Shown here in pieces: positions 7,050-17,640 of a stretch of 23,689 nucleotides of DNA (the first letter of the stretch is position 1; each line of letters begins with the position of its first letter). The position numbers and the translations under genes are program-made. Source of the DNA: an uncultured Oscillospiraceae bacterium (GTDB lineage Bacteria; Bacillota; Clostridia; Oscillospirales; Ruminococcaceae); NCBI GenBank assembly GCA_934486875.1, contig CAKSPU010000035.1:1-23689 (forward strand). The letters run 5' to 3'. The notes under the pieces were generated by a model. It did not search any database, was not told where the DNA came from, and was given only the letters and a program-made list of their open reading frames with translations.

Positions 7050-8186
7050 TTATCTTTTCGCAAGGCTCAGATATCCTTCCTGCAAAGCAGTGGCAAGGGC
7101 TTCCACCTCGCCGCAGGAGGACATTCTGGAGAATGACACTCTTATAGCCGAATCGGCAGTCTTGTCGGGGATTCCCATAGCCGTAAGAACGCTGCTGTGA
7201 CCGCCCTTTGAGCAGGCAGAGCCGCTTGACACGAAAATATTCTTGCTTTCAAGAAAATGAAGCATAATTTCGGAGCGAATGCCGTTAACTGAGAAATTGA
7301 GAATGTATGGGCACTGATCCTCCGCATTGGAATTAATTGTGATGTAATCAAGAGCGGAAAGCTTTTTTCTGAGCCGACCGCAAAGCTCTTCCGCATTGGA
7401 ATAGGCGGTGGCAATAGTCGGGAGCTGGACACGGACTGCCGCTCCGAATGCACTTATAAGAGGAACGGATTCGGTTCCCGAGCGCAGACCCTTTTCCTGA
7501 CCGCCGCCCAGCATTCTGGGGGCAATTCTGATGCCCTTGCGGATATACATAGCACCGACACCCTTCGGAGCGTGTACCTTGTGACCGCTTACCGTAATAA
7601 GGTCAGCGCCGAGGTCGGCAGTCTTTATGGGAAGCTTCATAAAAGCCTGAACAGCGTCACAGTGGGTTATGCAGTCGGGGTAAAGCTTCTTTATCTGAGT
7701 GAAAATGCGCTTGACGGGCATAACAGCTCCCGTTTCATTGTTCACGTACATACAGGAAACAAGGAAAGTATTGCTGTCAACGGCATTAATAAAATCCTCC
7801 GCATCAATTGAACCGTCACGCTGGGGCTTGATGCGTACTATCTCAAATCCGTTCTTTTCAAGCAGCTTCATCGTTTCGGCAACAGAGGGGTGCTCAACAG
7901 CGGATACAACAGCTTTTTTCTTTCGCTTTCCGTAATTTTCGGCAGCTCCGAGAATAAGCGTGTTGTTTGCTTCGGTAGCTCCCGATGTGAATGTGATGCA
8001 TTCGGGCCGGCAGACAAGAGCAGCTGCAATGGCTTTTCTTGCGTCAGTGACAGCAAGCTCAGCACTCAGTCCGACTTTATGTAAAGATGAGGGATTGCCG
8101 TAATTTTCGGTCATAGCCGCAAGGCAGGCGCTTATAGCTTCGTCGCAGGGCTTTGTGGTAGCGGCATTGTCAAGATATGCTGGCAT
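7050..8186 (-). CDS. Cysteine desulfurase (NifS/IscS type)
   Basis: 378 residues from the ATG at 8186. Fold-type I PLP enzyme that takes sulfur from L-cysteine as a protein persulfide and releases alanine. Motifs: YLDNAATT at the N-terminus, TSGATEANN (67-75), the VEHP histidine (His99), the PLP lysine Lys203 in SGHKVHAPKGVG, and the active Cys325 in SSGSACSKGGH. The short loop around this Cys and the location with thiI suggest a NifZ-like desulfurase dedicated to tRNA thiolation; Fe-S supply cannot be excluded. A start 10 codons earlier (8216) is in frame, but AAAGGA is placed 8 nt before 8186, so MPAYLDNAATT is preferred. First gene of the nifS / PIN-like / thiI unit. Confidence 0.95.
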   Translation of the reverse strand: MPAYLDNAATTKPCDEAISACLAAMTENYGNPSSLHKVGLSAELAVTDARKAIAAALVCRPECITFTSGATEANNTLILGAAENYGKRKKKAVVSAVEHPSVAETMKLLEKNGFEIVRIKPQRDGSIDAEDFINAVDSNTFLVSCMYVNNETGAVMPVKRIFTQIKKLYPDCITHCDAVQAFMKLPIKTADLGADLITVSGHKVHAPKGVGAMYIRKGIRIAPRMLGGGQEKGLRSGTESVPLISAFGAAVRVQLPTIATAYSNAEELCGRLRKKLSALDYITINSNAEDQCPYILNFSVNGIRSEIMLHFLESKNIFVSSGSACSKGGHSSVLTAMGIPDKTADSAIRVSFSRMSSCGEVEALATALQEGYLSLAKR

Positions 8187-8226
8187 AATATCGATCCTTT
8201 CTTTTCTTCGGTGCATAATTATTTTT

Positions 8227-8255
8227 ATTATACAACATTTTTCAGCGGATTTCTA
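8227..8255 (-). promoter_or_regulatory. Probable promoter of the nifS operon
   Basis: On the minus strand: a perfect TATAAT (8227-8232), 17 bp, and a weak TAGAAA -35 (8250-8255). It lies about 40 bp upstream of the nifS start codon. An 8-bp inverted repeat straddles the -35 region (see the feature at 8243-8280). Confidence 0.6.
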
Positions 8256-8280
8256 TAGTTTGAGCAAAATTTATCCGCTG
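8243..8280. promoter_or_regulatory. Inverted repeat around the nifS -35 region, possible operator
   Basis: CAGCGGAT (8243-8250) and ATCCGCTG (8273-8280) are perfect 8-bp inverted arms separated by 22 bp. One arm touches the -35 box of the nifS promoter. The arms could bind a dimeric regulator or form a long-loop hairpin. No known motif is recognised. Confidence 0.35.
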
Positions 8281-8409
8281 CACATATCAACTTGGGCGTT
8301 TTGACTATAACTTATCTTTTTATATTCTGCAATAATAGGCATACTTCATTAATATAATTATACAGAAATATAAAATGCTAAAAAAATTAACAAAAGAAAA
8401 TATTGTGTA

Positions 8410-8418
8410 TGCTATAAT
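8410..8418 (+). promoter_or_regulatory. Extended -10 promoter of the chemoreceptor gene
   Basis: TGCTATAAT (8410-8418) is an extended -10 element (TGn followed by a perfect TATAAT). No good -35 is found at 16-18 bp. Its position supports translation starting at 8489 and not at the in-frame ATG at 8375, which lies upstream of this element. Confidence 0.6.
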
Positions 8419-8488
8419 AATTATGTATAAATGTCGATTTATGACAGTTGATCTATCACACAATATACTATTGAAAGTTGGGTTACAT

Positions 8489-10318
8489 ATGGCGGCATCT
8501 GAGAGAAAGAAAAAGGAACCTAAGACTAAGATACCTAAAGCTAAAAAGGAAAAGGTAAAAAAGATCAGGGAAAAGAAGCAGAAGGTCCGTGAAGATATAA
8601 AAAATTCAAAGATAGTTATTGACGGCAAAGCTGTTGTCCTGGGACGAAAGACAACTATAAGAGGGCGGATCGTCCGTCTGTCGGTGCTTGGCGTTCTTGC
8701 GGCTATCGTTCTGCTTACGGTTTTCAATCTCATTATGATGTACAGCAGCGTTTCGTCATCATCAAAGAGCGAGCTCCAGCTTCTTACGATCTCCTATTCG
8801 TCGGCGATCTCCAATGCCGATATTACGAAAAACAAGAATTATCTCAATGATATTTTCCAAAGCTTTGATGCGGAAAACGGCTACGGCGGATTTGGCTTTG
8901 TGGTAACTGAAACGGGTTCTGTTATTTCAGAGACTTCAAGCAGCCTTATCTCAAAGGGCGATGACATTTCTGCAAAGGCTGAGACTGACAAGAGCTACAG
9001 CGATATTGCCGAGCTTATTGATTCTCTTAACCGCAATAATTTTGATTATGATAATATCGTCAGACAGGGGGTTAAGGTCATTTCGCTGGGCGGCGAAAAG
9101 TATTTTGCAGGCTGGTCATATATTGAAAATTTCGATACCTGCTATACCTTCATCTTACTTCCCTATAAGAACGTAATGAAGCCCTTTATGGTCTCACTTG
9201 CCATAATCCTTCCCTTTGCTGCGGTGTTTATTGCGGCTGCGGTCATAGTTTCCCTCAGTGCGGCTCAGAAGATAACCAAGCCAATTACAGATGCAATATC
9301 CCGTCTTGCCGCTCTTTCCAAGGGTGACCTTGAATCGCCCTCTCCCGTTACCGACAGAAATGACGAGACCCTTGTGCTGCTCACATCTCTCAGTGACACT
9401 ATCACATCTTTGAACTCATATATCACCGATATCAGAAATGTCCTTTCGGCTGTTGCCGAGGGCGATCTCCTTGTAAATTCCGATACTGTATATTCGGGAG
9501 ATTTTGAGACAATCAAGGACGCTCTTGACAAGATAAGATATTCCCTCAACGGCACATTCAGCGAGGTGCATAAGGCTGCGCTTTCCGTAAAGGAATGCTC
9601 CGTTCACGTATCAGACGGAACAGCTGTTCTTTCAAAGAATGCTTCCGATGAAGCAGGAACTATTCAGGAGCTTACCGCTTCCGTTGCGCAGATAAACGCA
9701 AAGATAAGCGAGAATGCAAAGGAAGCCGAGAACGCAAGAAAGCTTACTGCCACAGCCGATGAAGCTGCCGAGCAGGGAAGCGGCAATATGCGCCGAATGA
9801 TAGAAGCTATAAAGGATATAGAGACCTCTGCCGCTGAGATCGAGAAGATAATAAATGTAATTGATGACATTGCGTTCCAGACAAATATCCTTGCCCTTAA
9901 CGCCGCAGTGGAGGCTGCCCGTGCGGGAGATGCGGGCAAGGGCTTTGCGGTCGTTGCAGATGAGGTCAGAAACCTTGCCAATAAATCTGCCGAAGCTGCC
10001 GCTCAGACAGGTAGACTTATCGAAAATTCCATTGATTCCGTCAGAAACGGCACAGCTCTTGCCGATGCTACCGCAAGATCTCTTGATAAAGTTGTCGAGA
10101 CTGTTTCCACAGTTTCAGACATTATGGACAGGATAGCCATTTCCGCCGCAGATCAGGCAGAGTCCGCCGCAAAGATAAGCAGCGGTATGGATGCTATCAA
10201 CGGCAGCATAAAGGATAATTCCGTTACCGCCGAAAAGAATGCGGAGGTCTCCCGTGAGCTTTCCGACCAGTTCAATGTCCTTAACAGACATATCAACAAG
10301 TTCAAATTCAAGGCATAA
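8489..10318 (+). CDS. Methyl-accepting chemotaxis protein
   Basis: 609 residues from the ATG at 8489. Transmembrane receptor that would control CheA kinase. Order: an unusually basic cytosolic leader (1-60, Lys/Arg-rich), TM1 about 61-83, extracellular sensor about 88-225 of unrecognised type, TM2 about 233-256, HAMP about 257-310 ([20 protein letters not shown]), a second HAMP-like repeat about 311-360 ([13 protein letters not shown], here [13 protein letters not shown]), and a cytoplasmic coiled coil to the end. The hairpin tip is intact at about 461-500 ([34 protein letters not shown]). The ribosome site is weak (GAAAGTTGGG), but the promoter position rules against the longer form. No che or flagellar genes occur in this window. 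yqeY follows after 28 bp and is probably co-transcribed. Confidence 0.93.
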   Translation: MAASERKKKEPKTKIPKAKKEKVKKIREKKQKVREDIKNSKIVIDGKAVVLGRKTTIRGRIVRLSVLGVLAAIVLLTVFNLIMMYSSVSSSSKSELQLLTISYSSAISNADITKNKNYLNDIFQSFDAENGYGGFGFVVTETGSVISETSSSLISKGDDISAKAETDKSYSDIAELIDSLNRNNFDYDNIVRQGVKVISLGGEKYFAGWSYIENFDTCYTFILLPYKNVMKPFMVSLAIILPFAAVFIAAAVIVSLSAAQKITKPITDAISRLAALSKGDLESPSPVTDRNDETLVLLTSLSDTITSLNSYITDIRNVLSAVAEGDLLVNSDTVYSGDFETIKDALDKIRYSLNGTFSEVHKAALSVKECSVHVSDGTAVLSKNASDEAGTIQELTASVAQINAKISENAKEAENARKLTATADEAAEQGSGNMRRMIEAIKDIETSAAEIEKIINVIDDIAFQTNILALNAAVEAARAGDAGKGFAVVADEVRNLANKSAEAAAQTGRLIENSIDSVRNGTALADATARSLDKVVETVSTVSDIMDRIAISAADQAESAAKISSGMDAINGSIKDNSVTAEKNAEVSRELSDQFNVLNRHINKFKFKA

Positions 10319-10346
10319 CTGCCTTAAAATAAAGAGGTGTTTTTTT

Positions 10347-10790
10347 ATGGAATTTACTGAGCTCCAGACCGCCCTTAAGGACGCAATGAAAGCAAAGGAT
10401 ACTATGAAAAAGGAGGCTGTTCAGACTCTTATTGCAGCTGTGAAAAAAGCGGCAATAGACGGCGGAACAAGAGATAACATATCTTCCGAGCTGGTGGACA
10501 GCGTTATTCTCAAAGAGCTTAAGGTCGCAAAGGAGCAGGTGGATACCTGCCCTGCGGAATGTGAGAGCCAGCTTGAGGAATACAAGCTCAAATATGACAT
10601 CATCAAGAGCTTTGCTCCCGCACAGATGACCGAAGAAGAGCTTTATCCTCTCATCAAGGAAAAGTTTGGTGAGCTTATTGCTTCGGGCAACAAGGGCGCA
10701 TATATGAAGGCTGTTATGGCTGAGCTCAAGGGCAAGGCTGACGGCAAGCTTATCAACAAGGTGATATCTGATATCGCTTCGGGTAAGTGA
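10347..10790 (+). CDS. yqeY: GatB/YqeY domain protein
   Basis: 147 residues. Small helical protein of the YqeY family, related to the C-terminal tRNA-contacting domain of GatB; its exact job is not established, and a tRNA-linked role is only inferred from the fold. Family features: MKAKDTMKKEAVQTLIAAVKKAAID near the N-terminus, the central KEQVDTCP..LEEYKLKYDIIKSFAPAQMTEEEL, and the ending GKADGKLINKVISDI. AAAGAGGTG sits about 9 nt before the ATG, which excludes the longer in-frame reading. It follows the chemoreceptor gene by 28 bp. Its last seven codons, including the stop, form the first unit of a tandem repeat that continues into the 3' untranslated region. Confidence 0.93.
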   Translation: MEFTELQTALKDAMKAKDTMKKEAVQTLIAAVKKAAIDGGTRDNISSELVDSVILKELKVAKEQVDTCPAECESQLEEYKLKYDIIKSFAPAQMTEEELYPLIKEKFGELIASGNKGAYMKAVMAELKGKADGKLINKVISDIASGK

Positions 10791-10826
10791 TATCGCTGCG
10801 GGTAAGTGATATCGCTACGGGTAAGT
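10770..10826. repeat. Three tandem copies of a 19-bp unit spanning the yqeY stop codon
   Basis: GATATCGCT-N-CGGGTAAGT occurs at 10770-10788, 10789-10807 and 10808-10826, with N being T, G and A in turn and all other bases identical. The first copy encodes the last residues of YqeY (DIASGK); the stop TGA overlaps the start of copy 2. A further GATAT follows. Confidence 0.95.
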
Positions 10827-10852
10827 GATATAAATTACCAAACACAAAAAAT

Positions 10853-10902
10853 CTCCTTTTGTTTGACGTTAAGGTAAAAATGTCAGACAAAAGGAGTTTT
10901 TT
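10853..10902 (+). terminator. Strong intrinsic terminator after yqeY
   Basis: The 15-bp stem CTCCTTTTGTTTGAC / GTCAGACAAAAGGAG (one G-U pair; 10853-10867 and 10882-10896) has a 14-nt loop and is followed by six T. The A-run before the stem could let it act on the opposite strand as well. Confidence 0.9.
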
Positions 10903-10906
10903 ATAC

Positions 10907-10935
10907 TTTCCAAAAGCTGTAAAATATGATATAAT
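10907..10935 (+). promoter_or_regulatory. Promoter of the first AraC-type regulator
   Basis: TTTCCA (10907-10912), 17 bp, and a perfect TATAAT (10930-10935), just after the yqeY terminator and about 40 bp before the start codon of the regulator. Confidence 0.6.
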
Positions 10936-10976
10936 AAGCATATGGTAACTTTATAAAAACGAAAGGACGGTAACAG

Positions 10977-11699
10977 ATGACAAGCACAGTTTTTGGATAC
11001 GACCACATAATGATGTGTGCAAAGTACCGTACCCCGGATCCTCATAATCACATTGCAGTTCATTTTATCGCAGGGCTGGACGGACCTGTTCACTGCGTCG
11101 TTTCGGGTGACAGCTTTGACGCAGACGCTGTGTTCATTGCCTCCGATGTATTGCATACAGCCTATGCCGAATCGGGGGATATGCTTGTGTTCCTTTTCGA
11201 CGCTGCGGGAAATATCGCAAAGGAAGCGGAGAAAAAATACCTGTGCGGAAAGCCGTACTGCTGCGTAAGCTCTGAAACAGCAGCGCAGCTTCGTGAGATA
11301 TGGCACAGTAATGTTCCCACCGAATCCGACAGGCTCATAACTCAGATGCTTGGGCTTGATACCGTAAGCAGCCAGCCCCGTGATGAGCGGATATCCGAGG
11401 TGCTTGAATATCTCCGCTCCCTTGATGAGATACCCGAGGACATCACGGCACAGCTCTGCGGAAAGGTATGTCTTTCTGCGGGCAGGCTGTCGCATCTTTT
11501 TAAGGAAAATGTCGGGATATCCCTCCATCGCTACCTTGCAATGGACAAAATGCGCAAGGGATATATCCATTACCTGAAATACGGCAACATAACCGAAGCG
11601 TCTATGCGTGCGGGCTTTGATTCTCCCTCTCATTTTGCTGCCACCTGCAAAAAAATGTTCGGGATATCGTTCTCGGAATTTATAAAAAGCGGAGAATAG
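10977..11699 (+). CDS. AraC-family transcriptional regulator
   Basis: 240 residues. DNA-binding regulator with two helix-turn-helix units in the last 100 residues: the first around CLSAGRLSHLFKENVGISLHRY, the second around NITEASMRAGFDSPSHFAATCKKMFGISFSEF. The first 130 residues look like a small cupin-like sensor with several His and Cys (HNHIAVHF near the start); the ligand is unknown. AAAGGACGG lies about 8 nt before the ATG. It ends 66 bp before the alpha/beta hydrolase gene on the same strand, so it is the natural candidate to control that gene and its partner. That is inference from position. Confidence 0.9.
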   Translation: MTSTVFGYDHIMMCAKYRTPDPHNHIAVHFIAGLDGPVHCVVSGDSFDADAVFIASDVLHTAYAESGDMLVFLFDAAGNIAKEAEKKYLCGKPYCCVSSETAAQLREIWHSNVPTESDRLITQMLGLDTVSSQPRDERISEVLEYLRSLDEIPEDITAQLCGKVCLSAGRLSHLFKENVGISLHRYLAMDKMRKGYIHYLKYGNITEASMRAGFDSPSHFAATCKKMFGISFSEFIKSGE

Positions 11700-11706
11700 C
11701 AGGTAA

Positions 11707-11740
11707 TTGAAAGTTTTTTCGTCGGAAATATGATATCATA
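11707..11740 (+). promoter_or_regulatory. Promoter and palindrome upstream of the hydrolase pair
   Basis: TTGAAA (11707-11712), 16 bp, TATGAT (11729-11734). The -10 box is the left half of a perfect 12-bp palindrome, TATGATATCATA (11729-11740), which may be an operator. An ideal AAAGGAGG ribosome site follows. Confidence 0.55.
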
Positions 11741-11765
11741 ATTTACAGTTAAAGGAGGATCACCG

Positions 11766-12956
11766 ATGAAAAAATATGATATCACACAGCCTGTAAAACT
11801 GAAAAAGGGTGTTTATGAGCTCAACAGCGAGAGCAATTTCAATTATCAGCTCAACCGTGTAATAAACTGGGACGGCGGCAGACTTGAGGACGTGGCTCCC
11901 ATTGCCCCGAAAATAAAGGTAAGTGCAGACTGGAAGCGTGAGCTTATTGCGCTGGGCGACAGGGCAATGAGCGAGGAACGAACCGAAAATGCCATTGCGT
12001 ATTACCGTATGAGCGAATTTTTTATGTATGACGGCGACCCCGACAAGAAAAAATATTACCTTAAAGCCACCGAGCTTTTTTATCGGTATTATGCGGATTA
12101 TTTTGAGGGCGAAAACCCTGTTATAGAAAAGCTTGAAGTGCCATTTGAAAATGTAAAGCTGCCCGTTATGCACACCGTTCCGTCAGGAAAAAGCAAGGGC
12201 ATCATACTTATCCACGGCGGCAATGACAGCTATTTCGAGGAGTTTCTTTTTACTATACTTTATCTTCGTGAAAAGGGCTTTGAGGTGTATATGTTCGAGG
12301 GACCGGGACAGGGCGGCGTTATGAGAGTGCAGGGAATGCATTTTACTCACGAATGGGAAAAGCCCGTGAAAGCTGTGCTTGACCATTTCGGGCTTGATGA
12401 TGTGACTATCATCGGAATTTCCCTCGGTGGATATCTTGCGCCGAGAGCGGCAGCCTTTGACAAGCGCATAAAAAGAGTTGTGGCGTGGTCGGTATTTCCC
12501 TGCTTTCAGGACGTTATAGTGGGTATGCAGAAGCCTGCCGTGCAGAAGCTTTTCCGCATATTTATGGCACTCCACGCAAGACCCCTAATCAACCTTGTGT
12601 TCGGGATAAAGGCAAAGAAAGAGCCTGTTATCGACTGGGGTTTGAAGCACGGAATGTATGCCTATGAAGCAAAAGACGCTTACGGATATGCAAAAAAGCT
12701 TAAGCTTTACGATATTGCCCCAATTGCCGACAGGATAACTCAGGATATGCTCATCGTCGGCGCAAACAAGGATCATTTCATTGATTACCGAATGGTCGGA
12801 CGGGAGATAAATATGCTCAAAAATGTCAGAAGCCTTACATTCCGACTTTTCACCGATAAAGAGGACGCTCAGAATCACTGCAATGTCGGCAACGGAAAGC
12901 TTGTGCTCGACAGCATCTGCAACTGGATAGAACAGATAAACGGCGGTGAAAACTGA
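11766..12956 (+). CDS. Alpha/beta hydrolase
   Basis: 396 residues. Serine hydrolase with a helical N-terminal region (about 1-125) and a canonical alpha/beta core. The oxyanion motif is IILIHGGNDS (146-155). The nucleophile is Ser219 in GISLGG, the probable acid Asp336 (GANKDHF), and the probable catalytic His371 (DAQNHCNVG). The layout recalls the FrsA / 2,6-dihydroxypseudooxynicotine hydrolase-like group, whose members cleave C-C or ester bonds; the substrate here is unknown. No signal peptide, so it is cytosolic. The ribosome site AAAGGAGG is optimal. The next gene begins two bases after its stop, so the two are translationally coupled and probably act together. Confidence 0.88.
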   Translation: MKKYDITQPVKLKKGVYELNSESNFNYQLNRVINWDGGRLEDVAPIAPKIKVSADWKRELIALGDRAMSEERTENAIAYYRMSEFFMYDGDPDKKKYYLKATELFYRYYADYFEGENPVIEKLEVPFENVKLPVMHTVPSGKSKGIILIHGGNDSYFEEFLFTILYLREKGFEVYMFEGPGQGGVMRVQGMHFTHEWEKPVKAVLDHFGLDDVTIIGISLGGYLAPRAAAFDKRIKRVVAWSVFPCFQDVIVGMQKPAVQKLFRIFMALHARPLINLVFGIKAKKEPVIDWGLKHGMYAYEAKDAYGYAKKLKLYDIAPIADRITQDMLIVGANKDHFIDYRMVGREINMLKNVRSLTFRLFTDKEDAQNHCNVGNGKLVLDSICNWIEQINGGEN

Positions 12957-12957
12957 T

Positions 12958-13602
12958 ATGATGAAATTTATTTATTGGCTGACGATGTCAAGAAGCAGAA
13001 AAATGATAATACAAAAATACGGCAGGGATTTCTGGGATAAGTTCAAAAGCGGTTCGGACAGGCTTTTCAGGGAAGTCCTCCGTGAAACTCCCGACATAGG
13101 GGAAAGCGTCTTTTCATTCAATTATGCCTATGCGCCCTCCTATGTTGCGTGGTACAAGACGATGAGAGAGCTTTCACTTACAGCGGAACAGGCAGACGAG
13201 CTTATGTGGCTGATGAATGAGAAAATGCTCCTTGCCGTCCCAAAGCCATTTTTACATATGGCGGGAAAAACATATCTGAACGGCTTCCGCAAAAAAGCGA
13301 CAAAGCATATGGAGCGGCAGAAAAACGGACTCCACCCCTTTGACTGGGAGATAAGCTACCGCAATATCGACAGCAACAGCTTTGAGATAGACATAACAAA
13401 ATGCGGCTTTATAGCATTTGCCAAAAAATTCGGCGCAGAGGGAATGCTCCCAGGAATATGCAGCGTTGACTATATGATATCCTACTATATGGGCAACGGC
13501 TTCAAACGGACTTCCACTCTCGGATACGGCGACAAATGCTGCGACTGTCACTATGAGCTTACAGGAAAATGCCCTCTTCACCCCGAGGACAAGATGAAAT
13601 AA
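12958..13602 (+). CDS. L-2-amino-thiazoline-4-carboxylic acid hydrolase family protein
   Basis: 214 residues. Resembles the family named after the Pseudomonas enzyme that opens L-2-amino-thiazoline-4-carboxylate on the way to L-cysteine. Most Firmicutes members are uncharacterised. The family pattern is visible in the C-terminal half: Cys149, GICSVDYM with Cys168 and Asp171, then FKRTSTLGYGDKCCDCHYEL with Cys194, Cys195 and Cys197. The start at 12958 is chosen over an in-frame GTG at 12946 because it directly follows the hydrolase stop, with GGCGGTG upstream; an ATG at 12961 is also possible. No signal peptide. Paired with the alpha/beta hydrolase, it could process a shared small molecule. 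Confidence 0.75.
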   Translation: MMKFIYWLTMSRSRKMIIQKYGRDFWDKFKSGSDRLFREVLRETPDIGESVFSFNYAYAPSYVAWYKTMRELSLTAEQADELMWLMNEKMLLAVPKPFLHMAGKTYLNGFRKKATKHMERQKNGLHPFDWEISYRNIDSNSFEIDITKCGFIAFAKKFGAEGMLPGICSVDYMISYYMGNGFKRTSTLGYGDKCCDCHYELTGKCPLHPEDKMK

Positions 13603-13608
13603 ACATTT

Positions 13609-13644
13609 TATCCGATGGTCAGTCAGAAAAACGAATATCGGATA
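13609..13644. terminator. Possible weak bidirectional terminator
   Basis: TATCCGAT (13609-13616) and ATCGGATA (13637-13644) form an 8-bp stem with a 20-nt loop between two convergent genes. There is no good T-run, so termination is uncertain. Confidence 0.3.
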
Positions 13645-13646
13645 TA

Positions 13647-14456
13647 TTATTCTGCCCTTCTGAAATGGGTCGGGGTGATGCCCTCGTATTTTTTGAACAG
13701 CTTGCAGAAATAGCTTGATGTGCAGAAGCCTGTGTCTTCGGCAATGTCCTCAATAGTCCTGTCAGTGCCCGTCAGAAGCTCCTTTGCCGCCTGTATCCTG
13801 CGTTTGGTGATGTATTCCATCGGACGGGAGCTGAGAGTTTTTCTGAAAAGACGGCAGAGATACTGTTTTGACACTCCCGACACCGAACACAGCTCGTCCA
13901 TAGAAATAGGCGATGTAAAGTTGAAATTGATGTAATCAACTGCTTTCATAAGAGCGGAATTTGGTGCTCCCGCTGTTTCCTCTGAGGATATCAGCCGATA
14001 GAACTCAATGAGAAAATCGTACAAATAGCCCGATGCCCTGTAATTTCCGAAAACGCAGTCTGCCCTTATTGCTTCGTGCATTTTTCTGAAAATGTGTTCG
14101 AGCATTTTTATTTCCCCAAGCCTGTAAATTTTCGGCTCTGTAAGACCGAACTGTTTCAGCATATCCTCTGCGCCATAGCCTGCGGGGACTACCCAGTGAA
14201 CGTCCCACAGTTCACCGTCCGCATAGTATTCGTGAGGGTAATTTGCAGGAAGAAAAACAGCGGTGTAAGGCGGCACAGCAAGCCTATTTTTATCTATAAC
14301 AAGAGTTCCGCTGCCCTTTGTGCAGTATAATATCTGGGGCTGGGGATAGCCCTCTGTTCTGATGATATGGTCCTGACAATGCTGCTGCCCCATATTCAGA
14401 AGATACAGCGGCAGCTCCTTTTCGCCCCGTATTATCGGATAATCACAGAAAAACAA
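13647..14456 (-). CDS. AraC-family regulator, divergent from lacZ
   Basis: 269 residues. The N-terminal cupin sugar-binding type domain covers about 1-150 (QILYCTKGSGTLVIDKNRLA, FLPANYPHEYY). Two helix-turn-helix motifs lie at about 180-265: MDELCSVSGVSKQYLCRLFR and IEDIAEDTGFCTSSYFCKLF, followed by the typical YEGITPTHFRR ending. Translation most likely starts at TTG (14456): AGGAGGAGG lies about 6 nt upstream, whereas the first in-frame ATG is 21 codons later with no ribosome site. Divergent placement next to a beta-galactosidase gene suggests it senses a galactoside and controls that gene, which is inference from position. Its promoter overlaps that of lacZ. Confidence 0.9.
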   Translation of the reverse strand: MFFCDYPIIRGEKELPLYLLNMGQQHCQDHIIRTEGYPQPQILYCTKGSGTLVIDKNRLAVPPYTAVFLPANYPHEYYADGELWDVHWVVPAGYGAEDMLKQFGLTEPKIYRLGEIKMLEHIFRKMHEAIRADCVFGNYRASGYLYDFLIEFYRLISSEETAGAPNSALMKAVDYINFNFTSPISMDELCSVSGVSKQYLCRLFRKTLSSRPMEYITKRRIQAAKELLTGTDRTIEDIAEDTGFCTSSYFCKLFKKYEGITPTHFRRAE

Positions 14457-14488
14457 AAAAATCCTCCTCCTGTTTCATATTGTTATAT

Positions 14489-14503
14489 AATGATAATATC
14501 ATT
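14489..14503. promoter_or_regulatory. Palindrome in the araC/lacZ intergenic region, probable operator
   Basis: AATGATA-A-TATCATT is a perfect 7+1+7 palindrome. It contains the -10 box of the AraC-type gene and ends three bases before the lacZ -35 box, so a protein bound there could affect both promoters. Confidence 0.5.
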
Positions 14504-14521
14504 TATTGACGGAATATTCAA
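14493..14521 (-). promoter_or_regulatory. Promoter of the divergent AraC-type gene
   Basis: On the minus strand: TTGAAT (14516-14521), 17 bp, TATTAT (14493-14498). Its -35 lies inside the spacer of the lacZ promoter, so the two promoters physically overlap. Confidence 0.6.
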
Positions 14522-14534
14522 TAGCATTTATAAT
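14506..14534 (+). promoter_or_regulatory. Promoter of lacZ
   Basis: TTGACG (14506-14511), exactly 17 bp, and a perfect TATAAT (14529-14534), followed by a leader of about 35 nt with AAAGGAGA before the ATG. No catabolite-responsive element was recognised. Confidence 0.75.
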
Positions 14535-14537
14535 TAA

Positions 14538-17579
<3,042 letters not shown>

Positions 17580-17600
17580 ACAGTGAGCTTATAAGCAAAA

Positions 17601-17640
17601 ATCTCCCCCTATTGTCAGTGACCGACGATAGGGGGGATAT
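17601..17640. terminator. Bidirectional terminator between lacZ and the GntR gene
   Basis: CCCCCTATTGTC (17605-17616) pairs with GACGATAGGGGG (17624-17635) with one G-U pair and a 7-nt loop. On the minus strand the stem is followed by ATTTTTG; on the plus strand by an AT-rich tail. It serves two convergent genes. Confidence 0.75.

Noticed and set aside
8187..8374. Riboswitch or T-box leader before nifS
   Set aside because: The promoter lies only about 40 bp from the start codon, leaving no room for such a leader, and no conserved core is seen.
10869..11633. 254-codon frame antisense to the first AraC regulator
   Set aside because: The plus-strand gene has a promoter, ribosome site and clear helix-turn-helix motifs; the antisense product matches nothing.
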